A DNA stretch of 64,000 bases from Siphonodentalium dalli (Eukaryota > Mollusca > Scaphopoda > Gadilida > Siphonodentaliidae). The stretch lies in contig CP136069.1 in the NCBI GenBank assembly GCA_032622095.1, positions 88,312,958 to 88,376,957 of the forward strand, in the 5' to 3' direction. Under the pieces are notes generated by a model, which was not told where the DNA came from, ran no database searches, and saw only the letters and a list, made by a program, of their open reading frames with translations. Made by a program: the position numbers and the translations under genes. Of this stretch, positions 46,125 to 57,636 are shown piece by piece (position 1 is the first letter of the stretch; every line of letters starts with the position of its first letter).

Positions 46125-48520
46125 TCTATATTTGAGAATGTCTGTCTGTCTGTCTGTCTGTGTTCTATATAAATTCACAGGGGACCATCTAGATGGCACC
46201 AAAGGGGTCTACTAGGGGTAACTTTTTACGAGAAAGATAATGGTGCTGGTTAGGATTGTCTAAAGTTACGCCGTTGTTGTCAGGGGCAGAAAAGGGGGAG
46301 GGCAGAAAAACATGTGTCGCCGATTGCCACGAAACTTATATGTAACCATCCCCATGATATAAGGAATCTGATGGTATGGTTTAAATATGTCAAAAGTGGC
46401 ACCGTTCAAGTCAGGGATGCATGGAAGGGGGAGGGGCACCAAAATTGATAAACTACGTTTAGCGCAGAGGTACCATCTAGATGGCACCAAACGGGTCTAC
46501 TGGGGGTAACTTTTTGCGAGAAAGATAATGGTGCGGCTTAGAATTTTCTAAAGTGACGCCGTTGTCAGGGGAAGAAAAGGGGAGGGGCAGGAAAAATGTT
46601 TGCCGCCGATTGCCACGAAACTTTTATATAATCATTGCCATGATATGAGGAATCTAATGGTGTTGTTTAAATATGTCAAACGTGGCGCCATTCGCGACAG
46701 GGATGCACGGAAGGGAAGAGGGACACCAAAATTGATAAAAACTAATTTTAGCGCCGATTTCCACCAAATTGATATATATTCTTCTCCGTCATAAAAGAAA
46801 TCTAATTGTGCGATTTAAAGACTCCAAATTGCTGTCGTTTGGATGAAAGATTGTGGAAGTGGCACTCAATTTGAATGGGTGTAGTCGCCGATTGCCACCA
46901 CATTTATACCTATCATCCCCATGGTATGAAGAGTCTAATGGTGTGGCTTAAATCTGTCAAAAGTGGCGTCATGCGAGTCAGGGATATGCAGAGGGGCACC
47001 AAAATTGATACGCAATAAGTTTAGCATCAATTTCCACCAAAGTGATAGGCATTCTTATCCATAATACAAGGAGTCTGATCGTGTGATTTAAAGACGCCAT
47101 GTTGGTGCTGTTTGTGTGAGAGATGGGGGTTAGTGAGCACTAAATTTGTTTAGTCGCCGATTAGTACCAAACTTATCAATAATCATCTCCATGATATCAG
47201 GAGTCCAAGTGTGTGGTTTAAGGGTGTCACAAGCTGTCACAAGTGGGGCCATTCGAGTCAGGATGCATTGAGGGTGAGAGGAACACAAAAAAGATAAACA
47301 ATATGTTTAGCGCCGATTTCCACCAGATTGATATATATTCTCCGTGATACGAGAAATCTAATTGTTTGGTTTAGATACGCCAAATTGGCGGCGTTTTGGT
47401 TGAGAGATATGGGGGCCCTAAATTGTGTATACTCTCCAATTTTATACAAAATCATCCACACGATATGAGGAGTCTAATGGGGTGGCTTAAAGCTGTCAAA
47501 AGTGGCGTCATTCGAGTCAGGGGTGCACTGAAAGGGAGAGGGGCACCAACTTTGATAACAATAATTTTAGCGCCGATTTCCACCAAATTGATACACATTA
47601 TTCTCCAGGATACAAGGAATCTAATTTGGTGATTTAAAGACGCCAAATTGGTGTCGTTTGGATGTGAAATTGGGGGGGGGGAGGCACTAAAATTGATAAG
47701 AATTGGTTTAGTCACCGATTGCTACCAAACTTATACAAAATCCTCCACATGGTATGACGAGTCTAATGGTGTGGCTTAAAACTGTTAAAAGTGGCGTCAT
47801 TCGAGTCAGGGGTGGACTGAAAAGGAGAGGCGCACCAGAATTGATACACAATAATTTTAGCGCCAATTTCCACCAAATTTATACACATTCTTATCCATGA
47901 TACGAGGAATCAAATCATATGATTTAAAGACGCTATATTGGTGCTGTTTGTGTGAGAGATGGTGCATGTTGGGTGGACACTAAATTTGATAAAACAAAAT
48001 TTGTTTAGTCGCCGATCAGCACTAAACTTATAAATAATCATCTCCATGATATCAGGAGTCTAATTGTGTGGTTTAAAGATGTCAAAACTTGTGCCATTCG
48101 AGACAGGAGCCGCAGAGTATGAGAGACACAACAATTGATAAACAATATGTTTAGCGCCGATTTCCACCAGACTGATACATATTCGTCTCCGTGATTCGAG
48201 GAATCTAATCGTGTGGTTTAAATATGCTAAATTGGTGCCGTTTGGGTGAGAGATATGGGGGCCCTAAATTTGATACGAATTTGTATACTCGCAAATGTTC
48301 AACAATTTTATATATATTCATCTCCATAATGAGTCTAAGTTTGGGGTTTAGTGATGTCAAATGTGGTGCCGCTTGAGTCCGAAATAGGGACGGGCGGGTC
48401 ACCAAAACTGACAGAAATATGGTTAGTGCCAATTAACATCAAATTCATACACATTATTCTCAAATGATACGAGGAATCAAATCGTGCGTGTTAAAAGCGT
48501 CACATTTTGTGCCTAGATAT
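46125..48520 (+). mobile_element. Helitron-like element C1 with long tandem array
   Basis: It starts A|TC TATATTTGAGAATG followed by (TGTC)n and 'ccatctagatggcaccaa'. The body is a diverged array with a period of about 270-285 bp: 'gccgatttccaccaaa' near 46752, 47030, 47312, 47572, 47860 and 48155. Each unit has two half-units ('gaggaatctaat...' and 'gaggagtctaatg...'). No 3' end is seen before a second 5' end (C2) begins, so C1 is 3'-truncated or C2 is nested at its end. Minus-strand frames here are repeat translations. Confidence 0.65.
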
Positions 48521-49430
48521 ATTTGCAAATATATGTCTGTCTGTGTTCTATATATAACTTCAGGGGGTACAATCGAGATGGCACCAAGGCATTCTAAAAG
48601 TGGTAACTCATGTTAATATTATAACACAATTGAGTCTGCCCCATTCAATATAGTTTCCACACAAGTTATACAAGAGATATGGAAATGTATATATAAAAGG
48701 TCTGTTCAACAATAGTGATCACAGTATGCCGTCAAATATAATTTCTTCTGAGATAAGAGAAAATGGAGTCAGTGGAACATTTTCAGGATCCTCCAATACT
48801 GACATCTGACAAGGTTATATCTGCCCAATATACAGAGGATATATTTCATGTTTTAGAACAGAATCATCGCCTAAAATAAACAACTGAAAATCTCGCTCTG
48901 AGTCGGGCACGTGTAGCTGATATAGTTGCATAGCAACATCTCATTAAAACTGAGAATAATTATAGCCAGTAAATAGCACCATGAACAGAGGAGCACCTGG
49001 ATATTTCTTTAAAACATCTGTATCTTCATGGAGATATGATAACCAGGTGTCCTCAAATTCTTAGTCAAACCCACTTAATTGATTGATACATCTTTATGTA
49101 AAACCCAGTTGTCGTCTTTTATTTTTGCGAACTAGTGTGTTTATGGTGTTCATGTTATAACGTCTGAAGTATACGCAGTTGTAAATAAGTAAATAGTTCT
49201 TTATTGGTGGGACGCATTAATCTCGATAAACAAAATGACAATCGCTCCGATCCGACAAGGTGAGCTACTACTTATATTCCGTGTGTAAGAGTCATGTTTT
49301 GTGATGCTATTTGGATGTATAATATGTGTAACGCTTTGAACAAGAGTATCCTATATTCCCACCATATATCCACAATATGCAGATGGTTTCACATCACTTT
49401 AACCTGGGCAACGCCGGGTAACCCTGCTAG
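48521..49430 (+). mobile_element. Helitron-like element C2 with 3' hairpin and CTAG
   Basis: It repeats the C1 start ('atatatgtctgtctgtgttc', 'tcgagatggcaccaaggc') and ends with ACCTGG...CCGGGT, a 6-bp stem, then AACCCTG and CTAG (49427-49430) before T. This is the Helitron type of 3' terminus. Its interior carries a stop-interrupted ORF (48763-49086) absent from C1. Confidence 0.65.
48763..49086 (+). pseudogene. Stop-interrupted ORF inside Helitron-like element
   Basis: From ATG 48763 one frame runs 108 codons with protein-like content: acidic start MESVEHFQDPPILTS, then VLEQNHRLK, TENLALSRARVADIVA and EEHLDISLKHLYLHGDM. It is broken by TAA, TAG, TAA and TGA and ends at TGA. Each stop is one C-to-T change from Gln or Arg (CAA, CAG, CGA). 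Composition suggests a coiled-coil segment. I do not recognise the family; it could be a captured host-gene piece or chance. The frame persists over 324 bp without an indel, which favours decayed coding sequence. Confidence 0.4.
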
Positions 49431-49870
49431 TATATATATATAAAAACCCGCCGTGTGTGAGGGTGTGGGTGTGTGCGTGTGTGTGTGTGTGTGTGAGGGT
49501 GTGTGGGGGTGTGTGTACATGCGTCTAACTGGTTCACGCTTTTTGGCGAATTTATTTATAAATGTTCACTCGTACGTCCAGTTTAGTCCAAATTAGGAAC
49601 ATACGATGTGACACATCTTAGAATTCATATGGTTCGCAAATGTTCAGGCTGGTTGGTTGAAGGTACGTGGCCTGAGATACAGCAGCGGTGGCGAAATTTA
49701 CGTCGCCGATTACGAGTGATCTGGCATACGAAAGCACGGGCGCCGCTGAGAGAAATAAGAGAATACTAAACTGTGACTATGTCCTGTATAAAGATAGAGT
49801 TATGGCACTTCCATTAGTAAACTGTGACGAAACTCTAATGGCCCGTCGTTTTTGACGGGCCATCCCCTAG
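49431..49870 (+). mobile_element. Helitron-like element D
   Basis: It ends with a strong hairpin TGGCCCGTC-gttttt-GACGGGCCA, then TCCC and CTAG (49867-49870) before T. The body includes a GT-rich tract (49455-49520) and 'gcatacgaaagcacgggcg'. It begins at or near the end of C2; the 5' terminus does not show TC, so the start is uncertain. A second copy without the 3' end is at 50745-51035. Confidence 0.65.
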
Positions 49871-49879
49871 TCTTTATTC

Positions 49880-50744
49880 GTTATACGCTCGGCGTCCGAT
49901 TTATCAGCGAAATAAAGACCACAAGAGCCCGGAGGGCGCGACCGTGACGTTTATTTCGCTAAAAATCAGACACCGTGCTTATAACATATTTATAACACCA
50001 ATTCAGCCCGAGATTTGTGCAATCCACTCATGACGAGTTTCTCTTATATACCGATAAAATAGGCATGTGGTCAGTCTTACAAACCGTGTCCTGTGAATAC
50101 CAATCAATACTCCATAGTCTCCAGCTTCAGTGATCAATTCACTGGGATTATAATTATATGTTTGATTACTAGTACATTTATATGTTTGTGTGCCGAATCA
50201 TGACAGTCCAATTGACTTCTGTGTTAATCTTGAATTAATTAAAAAGCACACCACTCGTATCTTCCTTTGTGCATTATTCCTATATACATATCGGATTTAT
50301 GTATTCCATACATTCGACAGCCGGATTTATAATACCACAAGCAGCACTTTCGACAAATGTAAATCACATAATGGCGTCCGGTTACCGACCTTTATTTACT
50401 TTAAATATGATCTGTTAGATTTTGTCTGGGCAGTAAAACGGTCTGTCGTTGATAACATTTTTCATATTGTTGGTGATGGGGGGGGGGGGGGGGGGGGGCT
50501 AGTAAATGTGCCACTTTTCTGGAGTAACTGCAGGATTTGGACAACACAGCAAGATTCCATGCAACATGTAACGCGTTCAAATACCCCGCACACCTCCCGA
50601 TCTGAAGTTTAGTATGGCATACTCGGTATTACAAGCTGTTCTGAGTTAATTGTTAACCGTTTATACCTTTGGCATGATGTGTCACCCCTGTCTTCCGTGT
50701 CGCCACTGTCCTCTGTTTCGCCACGTCCCTGCATGCATTTGCTT
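49880..50744. other. Unassigned sequence with 21-G run
   Basis: No gene supported. The 140-codon plus-strand frame at 50190-50612 owes its length to a 21-G run (50478-50498) read as a glycine stretch and shows no domain. A short inverted pair around 'tttatttcgct' / 'agcgaaataaa' lies near 49905-49962. Confidence 0.5.
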
Positions 50745-51035
50745 GGTGTTAGAATTATATATAACCCGTCTTAATTATGTATGTATGTCTGTCTGTCTGC
50801 ATGTGCGTGTAACTCGGTCCCGCTTTTGGTGCGTTTTTAAATTAAATTTTGGAACATAGGATCTGACACATCTTAGAAACAACACGCAAATTTTCAGGCT
50901 GATCGGTTCACGACGGCCTGAGATTAGCACATTTCCCAAGGGTCGCTATGGCGAAATTCCGTCGCCTATATTAGGAGTGTTTTAGCATACGAAAGCACGG
51001 GCGCCACTGAGAGAACTACGAGAACTCTATAGCGA
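50745..51035 (+). mobile_element. Helitron-like element D, copy lacking 3' end
   Basis: Matches 49440-49750: 'acccgtc', (TGTC)n, 'gtaactcggtcccgctttt', 'gacacatcttagaa', 'ttcaggctgatcggtt' and 'gcatacgaaagcacgggcg'. The terminal hairpin and CTAG are absent. Confidence 0.65.
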
Positions 51036-51372
51036 TATATGTCATGGATGGCAGCTATATGATAGTTTTAAATTATGCTGCATGCATTAGTAACCCGACG
51101 AATCTCTATAAACCTATGCAGCATTTAATGGGCAATACCTTTGTGTTCAATAATTGGGGTGTTGGAGTGAAATATCGTACACGGAAAGCTAACTATGTTG
51201 TGGCAACATTTTTAATTTTTATCGCAAGCAACGTAAGGTTTAATTTTGTTTAAAATGGAAAAGTTTGTCCCTTTATATACGTGGCACTAGACACATGCAT
51301 ACAGGTTCTAACCTAGTCTGACTATTCTAAATACTGTTGGTAATAATGGCCCCCACCGATATTAGCTCTAAC

Positions 51373-51640
51373 CTTGATTATACAAAATGGCGAAAACGGC
51401 GGCAAATGTAGCTGCAGCAATCAATAGTATGAACAACACAGCAATGATAATACATTTCCATCGATGTGACGGACTGGATTTCTTATCTTCTTCATTTCTG
51501 TTGGAAGAACGTCTCGCCCGATTCGAGTCGCCCGGGCGTTGCTTCATACCCGGTGGGTACTCTGTGTGGTAGGCTGTTCTAATATTGTCCGGGTATGTTT
51601 CATATCCGTTGTTGTCATAAGCATCTCCACCGGCATTGTG
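51373..51640 (-). CDS. SEA-domain membrane protein, tail + TM exon
   Basis: The acceptor is 'atatttttcag' and the donor is CAAG|GTTAGA. The 268-nt exon enters in phase 0 and leaves in phase 1, giving 89 codons plus G. It starts His-Asn-Ala-Gly-Gly and has tyrosines in YETYP and YHTEYPPG contexts. A strongly basic run follows (RARRSS...DKKSS...HRWK), then one hydrophobic segment of about 25 residues (CIIIAVLFILLIAAATF and on to AILY), ending YNQ. There is no signal peptide, so this is a signal-anchor type II protein: tail in the cytosol, C-terminal side outside. The tyrosines and the YPPG could be adaptor or endocytosis contacts, but that is inference. The exon contains only one internal Met (GMKQRP), so the true start is most likely in an upstream exon. 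A frame on the opposite strand here is a shadow. Confidence 0.88.
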
Positions 51641-51742
51641 CTGAAAAATATAGTTAATTGTAATACGATACTTACTTACTTAGGCCTAGCATTCTAGATT
51701 TCGACCCTCATATATACTGAATATTCAGAGCAACCACACATG

Positions 51743-52090
51743 CATTCGCATGTATATGGGAGGCCGTTTTCACATTTATTAATAATTGGACTTAAGTGTG
51801 ATACAATTGCGATTGCTCTTAAATTAAGCGCAATTAAATTACTCTTATACATCGCTACCCATGCAATTGCACTTTTATTTATAACATGACCAGTGGACGA
51901 TTATAACAATGGCAACTGATATATATAAGTCATCACTCAGACTATAAGAATGTTCGGGTGTTTGTATGTGGTGTTCAATGATTGAGCTTAATGTTTGCAC
52001 TTGAGCGCAAATTAAATTAGAGTTTTTAAATTGCGTTTTAAAAGTCCAATTATTTAATAAATGTGAAACCCGCCTCCCATATGTATGCTT
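51743..52090. mobile_element. MITE with ~50-bp TIRs next to the TM exon
   Basis: 'gcatgtatatgggaggccg' + 'tttcacatttattaataatt' at the left pairs with the inverted 'gcatacatatgggaggcggg' + 'tttcacatttattaaataat' at the right. The interior has 'aagcgcaattaaatta'-type AT-rich sequence. It begins about 100 bp upstream of the TM exon acceptor. Confidence 0.75.
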
Positions 52091-52097
52091 GATCACG

Positions 52098-52217
52098 GTA
52101 TATATGCACGTAATAATGTATTTATAACCTAACAATTTAGACCATATACTGACCATATATGGTCAGTATATGGTCTAAATTGTAGGTTATAAATACATTA
52201 TTACGTGCATATATATA
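52098..52217. repeat. 120-bp near-perfect palindrome
   Basis: Centred between 52157 and 52158 (gaccata|tatggtc). Arms of 60 bp ('gtatatatgcacgtaataat', 'gtatttataacctaacaatt', 'tagaccatatactgac') match their reverse complement with about one mismatch. It could extrude as a cruciform. Confidence 0.93.
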
Positions 52218-52219
52218 CT

Positions 52220-53690
52220 GAAGACTTTTCAAAATACCGGACCAAACTGAAAAGTACATATCTGAATACTTAGGGAAATGTATTAAACATTTAGTTAAAA
52301 CAAAACAAGGAAATACATAGAAAACTAAAATTATGACAAGGAAAACGACAAGGTCCCCATCTTCTGCGTTTAGTGTTTCCATGCCGAATTGTGTGAGAAT
52401 GTGGTTCAAAGAGTTTTGCAGCGGAATACGTCAGTAATTAAGATCAAGATGGCGTGTCATTCAATTGTTTGATTTGATTTAAACATATTTTTTATCAGTA
52501 TTAAGTATAAAGAATACATTCCATATACGGGATTGGAGGACAAGTTCTGTGAAACTTATAGATGGACCTCCGCTCCCTATACAGATAATACATGAAACAT
52601 GAATATAACAATTTATTTTGGATTTATATCAGGTTTTTGTAGGACGCAGGTAGAATATATATAGAGTTCATGAAATATAACTGATATTGCATGGGGTGTT
52701 ATAACTTATGCGGTATAGTCTATTATAAATCGGGGTGTGGTGGGGATAATGAGTGTATAACTTGTATGACAACTGGCAGTGGTTTGATATATTCCATGCA
52801 TGTTTGTAGACGACCCCCCCCCCCCCCCCCACCCCCAAGCACGATGTAGCATCGTGCGTCACATATCATATATCCCTAACCTAAAATACCGTTCCCCAAA
52901 TCAGTCTGAGCATCGATCTATATTAAATATACGATATACGATATACAATATACGTCGATGGTCTGAGTGTTCACAATTGCTTCAAATCATCTGCTTTGCA
53001 TGCTTCAGTGATGAGTCCTGCATCTTTGCCCAAATTCCGTTGGAGGGTGATACCCCTTGAATTACTTTATTGTAACATAAAGCGTGTTACGTTACACCTT
53101 TACTGATCATGACTTGGCCAGATAAGACAAGGTCGAAGGTTCAGTACCGCGACTCAGGAATTCTGTGTTGAGTGCGTTACAATCATTCTTCGGTTCATTG
53201 AACACAGTTTTATCGCATGGTTTTATGGTTGTGTACCATGTCATGCAATGGAATAGTATATCATCACCAAAATGATAGCTTTGCAATTCATTTGTTCGTC
53301 CATTCATTCATAAAATGATTCATGATATTGCGCTATATGTAAAGCATATATATATACGACAAATTCTACTCCAACTCCCACCTAAGCATGCATGTCGAAC
53401 TGAAACAGTAAAACTGTGGACCATTTCACGGATAGCGAGAATGGTGCATCCTGGTATAGGAACTATCCAAACACACGCATGCAGCCATGTACTTATCGCC
53501 CGCATGCATTTACTATTGTATATTAGAGTGGGTCTATAAAACTAATTATAACTTCGTTATCTTTCATAGTTTTTGCGTGAAATTTCAAACATATATTAGG
53601 GACATATATTCCTTCCAGAAGATGCAAAAACATTTCCAGTTTCACGGAATACCGACCACCCCTTCTGTTTGTAATTTAATACCATATATA
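52220..53690. other. Unassigned intronic sequence
   Basis: No gene supported. Contains a 17-C run (52814-52830) and AT-rich tracts ('atacgatatacgatatacaa' near 52930). The weak tRNA-like boxes near 53110-53150 are discussed in the rejected list. Confidence 0.45.
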
Positions 53691-53694
53691 TATA

Positions 53695-54290
53695 CTAGAA
53701 GGTGACCCGACTTCGTCCGGGCTTTGACCTTGAATTGTCCATTTTGAAGGTCAATGTCAAGTGGGGTCACGATTTGACCAGTCCAAAAACACTGCCCGGA
53801 CAAAAGTACCCGACAAACGTGCCCGTCGAAATCCATCCGGTTTTACCCGATTTGACCTTGAATTGATCATTTTGAAGGTCAAGGTCTGGTCGGGGTCACG
53901 ATTGGACCCGTCCAAAACAATCAGTGGACAAAATTAACCCCACGTATCAAATTTCGTCGAAATCCCATCAAAATTTGCGATTTGACCTTGAATTTACCCG
54001 ATTTCAAGGTCACGTCGCACGGGCAAATGAATATGCTTATGAGACTCGCCATAAGAAAGTACCCCCACATACCAAGTTTCATCGAAATCCCGTGATATTC
54101 GGGCCCGAAATGACCCGATTTAAAGGTCAAGGTCACGTCGCACGGACAAATTAATATGCCTATGTTCGTCCCCGGCCGAAAATACCCCCACATACCAAGT
54201 TTCATCGAAATCGGGTGGGCCGTTTTCGAGTTCATCGCGAACACACAGACAGACACACAGACACACAGATCTTCCAAAATATATAATAGA
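53695..54290 (-). mobile_element. Helitron-like element B, complete copy
   Basis: On the minus strand: host A, then TCTATTATATATTTTGG (54290 downward), about five monomers of the tcaaggtca type, hairpin CCCGGAC-gaa-GTCGGG, TCACCTT and CTAG (53698-53695), then host T. Insertion between A and T with a TC start and a CTAG end is the diagnostic Helitron pattern. At 596 bp with no open frame it is non-autonomous. The 130-codon minus-strand frame is a repeat translation. Confidence 0.85.
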
Positions 54291-54299
54291 TATATAGAC

Positions 54300-55010
54300 A
54301 CATCCCTGGCCAAGTGGCCCTGATAATGTGCTATGATGCTGGAATAGGTCCTGCTAAATTGCTATATATGATGTTGTTAGGGCAAACTGATGCTATTAAG
54401 AAAAAGTACTGTTATTTTTTCTAAAGTTGTCAATGTTCGTGGTTTTTTAATAACCTGAACATATCCAGAAAAGCCATTATGTGTATCAAATATTGAAAAA
54501 CATATTTTGCGAAATATTTTAATACTGATTGTATTAGTTGTTGCAAATCGACTATAACCAAGATGCCTATTCGGGTCGTTTTTGCAAACACCAGCTGCAG
54601 CGCAGCCAGTATTCATATTTTTCAAAAATATATGTTTATGAATATTTATTACAGGCGCTGGCTTTTTCTCAAATCGCTGGGATTAGCCAAATGCCGAGAA
54701 AATGACAACTTCAGAAAAAAATAACGGAACTTTTTCGTAACGGCATCAGTTTGCCATACCAACATCATAGCAATTCAGCAGGACCCCAAACTTCATCTCA
54801 AATTGTCAGGACCACTTGACCACTTGACCAGGGGTGGTACATGCATGCATGTAAATTTCAATCACCAATAGCCCAAGTTTCATTCGACGTAAACCAGCTT
54901 GTTACATCAATAGAGCGAGATCGATACTCTCGCTATGTATCAATACCTCTAGCTGCAATGTTACGTCCCAGGAAACTTTTACTATTCAATCACCACGCAT
55001 CTATAAGCGA
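54300..55010. other. Unassigned intronic sequence
   Basis: No exon or mobile-element end recognised. Frames at 54377-54625 and 54841-55092 have no domain-like content; the latter runs into the MITE at 55013. Confidence 0.45.
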
Positions 55011-55012
55011 GA

Positions 55013-55260
55013 TCACTGAATCGCGGCCATATTGGATTCATCCAGCCACAGCATCCCAGTTTTCAGAGATTCCTCCAGCCTCGGTTCCGTGATTTTAGTG
55101 CTACAGATCAAAGTTCTGGAATAGCATTTCCATAATATATGGAACTTTTGAATATTCATGACTTCCATATATATTGAAATACTACTCCAGAACTTTGACA
55201 TGTAGCACTAAAACCACGGAACCGGGTCTGGTGGATCCAATATGGCCACGAGTTAGTGAC
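55013..55260. mobile_element. MITE with bipartite TIRs
   Basis: Ends 'tcactgaatcgcggccatat' and the inverse of 'ggccacgagttagtga'. Inner arms 'cggttccgtgattttagtgc' and 'caaagttctgga' pair with the right side in reverse. The left arm carries about 33 extra bases (55046-55080) not present on the right. No open frame of its own. Confidence 0.72.
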
Positions 55261-55334
55261 AGGGCCCATTGTCGTACATATTGCCATCTATTTGACAATC
55301 GAACAAAACCTGACTCCCATTCGAGTTAACCCTT

Positions 55335-55560
55335 TATATACTAACTACTCATTGACGAGTAGTTATCCCTTATAGGAAATGTTCAGATAATAAACAAACG
55401 ACAGGTTGTTGAACTTATTATCTGAACATTTCCCTGCAATAAATAGGGCTCCTTCTGTACTTTTGTTATTTTCCCCGAAAACCCATAAAAATTGAATAAT
55501 AACCATTCCAATACATACTTTTATAACTGGCTGAAAGAATCCATTCAGTATACACCACCC
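55335..55560 (-). mobile_element. MITE-like repeat with internal hairpin (copy 2)
   Basis: Inverted counterpart of 2480-2735. It contains the palindrome 'ctactcattgacgagtag' and the larger inverted pair 'aaatgttcagataataa' / 'ttattatctgaacattt' around 'caaacgacaggttgttg'. Confidence 0.6.
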
Positions 55561-55992
55561 AAAATACCAACATATTATTAAAACAGGCGAAATTTAAAAC
55601 CATGTTGTTTCGTCCTATATATGGAAAATAATTTAGCATGAATTCGTGAAAATTGTGTATCCCCTGTGAAATCCACGAAGCTTGTATATACCGGTATATA
55701 TAACATCGATACACCAGGTTGAGCTTCCTATATACATGATGTCAGGGTAAATAATGGACGAGTGGCTGGATATTCGGAACCAGAGGTCGACACCACGAAG
55801 GGGGAGAGCCATTTACGATTACAAATGTCCAGTCGCAAGTCCATTAACTGATTTTTAAATATACAAGAAATAATTACATTTGTATAACACGTTTTGGAAA
55901 ATGTTATACTATATAGAATTTCAGTTATTGGCATTATTTTGTTTGGTACTTCGTGGATTCTGATAACTAAAGCGTCTTTTGGAGAAACTTTG

Positions 55993-56032
55993 TAGTTGTT
56001 GTTGTTGTTGTTGTTATTGTTGTTGTTGTTGG
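55993..56032 (+). repeat. (GTT)n microsatellite
   Basis: About 13 GTT units with one ATT. The poly-Cys frame over it is an artefact. Confidence 0.95.
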
Positions 56033-56039
56033 AATCTGA

Positions 56040-57540
56040 TGAGGTTGGGACCTTTAATCATGATAGAAGATAGCAAACGTAGGCATGTCTTATGTATATA
56101 CATTTACAACTCTATCCAAAATCAAACGTTGACGTGCGTAGAAAGATCACTAAAATATTTATAAACTCAATATAAACAAGTGCATGTATTATCGACCCGC
56201 GTATATGTATGTTTGGGCACATATGACGTATTTGTATGCTTGGATACGTATATGCATATAATAATATTTTTTTACTCGAACTTTGCATCAATTCATCATG
56301 TTATATAGCATGCAGCAGGATAACGGTAACTCTTTTAGTTTACGCTCGCATGCTGGTGTTCTGTCAGCTGGTATACAAATGAGTTGCACGCCCCTATCGA
56401 CATGGAAATCAATTGCGCGGGGTCCATTTGATCTTTATGCAAATGTTATTGGTTGTGGATGGAGCGCAAACGACGACTATAGTGGTATAAAGAGCCCATT
56501 CTGGAACATCATGTGGAATGTAGAAAAAAGGGTATACCTCATTCGGTAATCATCCCTTTATAGGGCTTCGATCTTTATCATATGTAGTTTATGAGTTATA
56601 TTGTGTTTGTCGTGTAAATCGATGTGCGACTTCGGTTGACCTTGAATCAAATGAATTTGTCTCGATAGGATACGTGTTTATTTACTTATATTTATGCTAT
56701 GTAGATTCAGTTTATTCTGTTCATCGATATGTGGATATTACAGACAAAAATATTTATGACATCAAGATATTCAATTATGACATAATAACAATATATAAAT
56801 TTCACACGATGAATACATGAGTGATTAGATATTTGGTAAGTTTCCGTTCGGGTGATGATTGCGGGTATACTGTGGGCGGGCGATTTATAGTCAGGGATGT
56901 ATATAGATATTTTAAAAAATAGGGGTGGGTTCATGGAATATCAGTGTTATAGCCTCAAGTGGACTTGCCGAAAATATCCTGGACTTTCCTTATGAAAGTT
57001 GACAGATTCCTAAATGTAGAATTGTATCATTGCCACGACCTCTACCACAGTTTATCGCGTATTGTCACCAATCACAAATTAATTCACTTTGTCTGGGTGG
57101 GGGGGGGGGGGGGGGGGGGGGTCGACATTAGAATTCCCAACAGCACCGCTCACCCATTGATGCAGACAAACATTTCCAAATTCAGGAAATTCTATTTGAC
57201 CCCCCACCCCACCGGTTTGAATTGTCCAACTGTTGTAAGTTTCCAACCTAAAATCATTCTAGTAGTTGGAAATATCCAACTCATGGCGGTTTCAGTCCAA
57301 AAAAAATAAATATTTTAAATGAGAATGAGTTTCGGTCTAAAACCAAAACTAAATATCGCACTAACTATAATGGTTGGAATATAAAACTAACAGAACAAAT
57401 TAAACTTACATTTGAAAAATTTGACAAAAGTTAGAAGAAAAGACCCGTATACCCACCCCGTCACCACTCATCAAGAAAAGATTAATTAGGGAACGGGTGC
57501 GTATATGTCAATTGATACGTATTTTAAACAAATAACGACA
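56040..57540. other. Unassigned sequence with 23-G run
   Basis: No gene supported. An 88-codon plus-strand frame at 56283-56549 is moderately protein-like but has no recognisable domain and no clear splice context. A 23-G run lies at 57099-57121. Confidence 0.4.
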
Positions 57541-57569
57541 CGATCATCATAATAGTGGTTTGTTCTATC

Positions 57570-57594
57570 AATCATATCATAATCATCATCATCG

Positions 57595-57635
<41 letters not shown>

Positions 57636-57636
57636 A
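57570..57636 (+). repeat. (ATC)n microsatellite
   Basis: About 20 imperfect ATC units, interrupted once by 'cgatc'. The poly-His frame across it is an artefact. Confidence 0.95.

Noticed and set aside
50190-50612. 140-codon plus-strand frame
   Set aside because: It passes through a 21-G run and has no domain, no splice context and no protein-like composition.
53105-53160. tRNA-like A and B boxes (TGGCCAGATAAG, GGTTCAGTACC), possible SINE head
   Set aside because: The B box differs from consensus at several positions, no cloverleaf can be folded, and no poly-A or repeat tail follows.
56283-56549. 88-codon plus-strand frame with Cys and Trp
   Set aside because: Moderately protein-like, but no family resemblance, no conserved splice sites around it and no second line of evidence.
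57400-57420. Donor-like AAAT|GTAAGT on the minus strand as first SEA-gene exon
   Set aside because: In the phase required by the TM exon the upstream sequence hits a stop (TAA) with no intervening Met.
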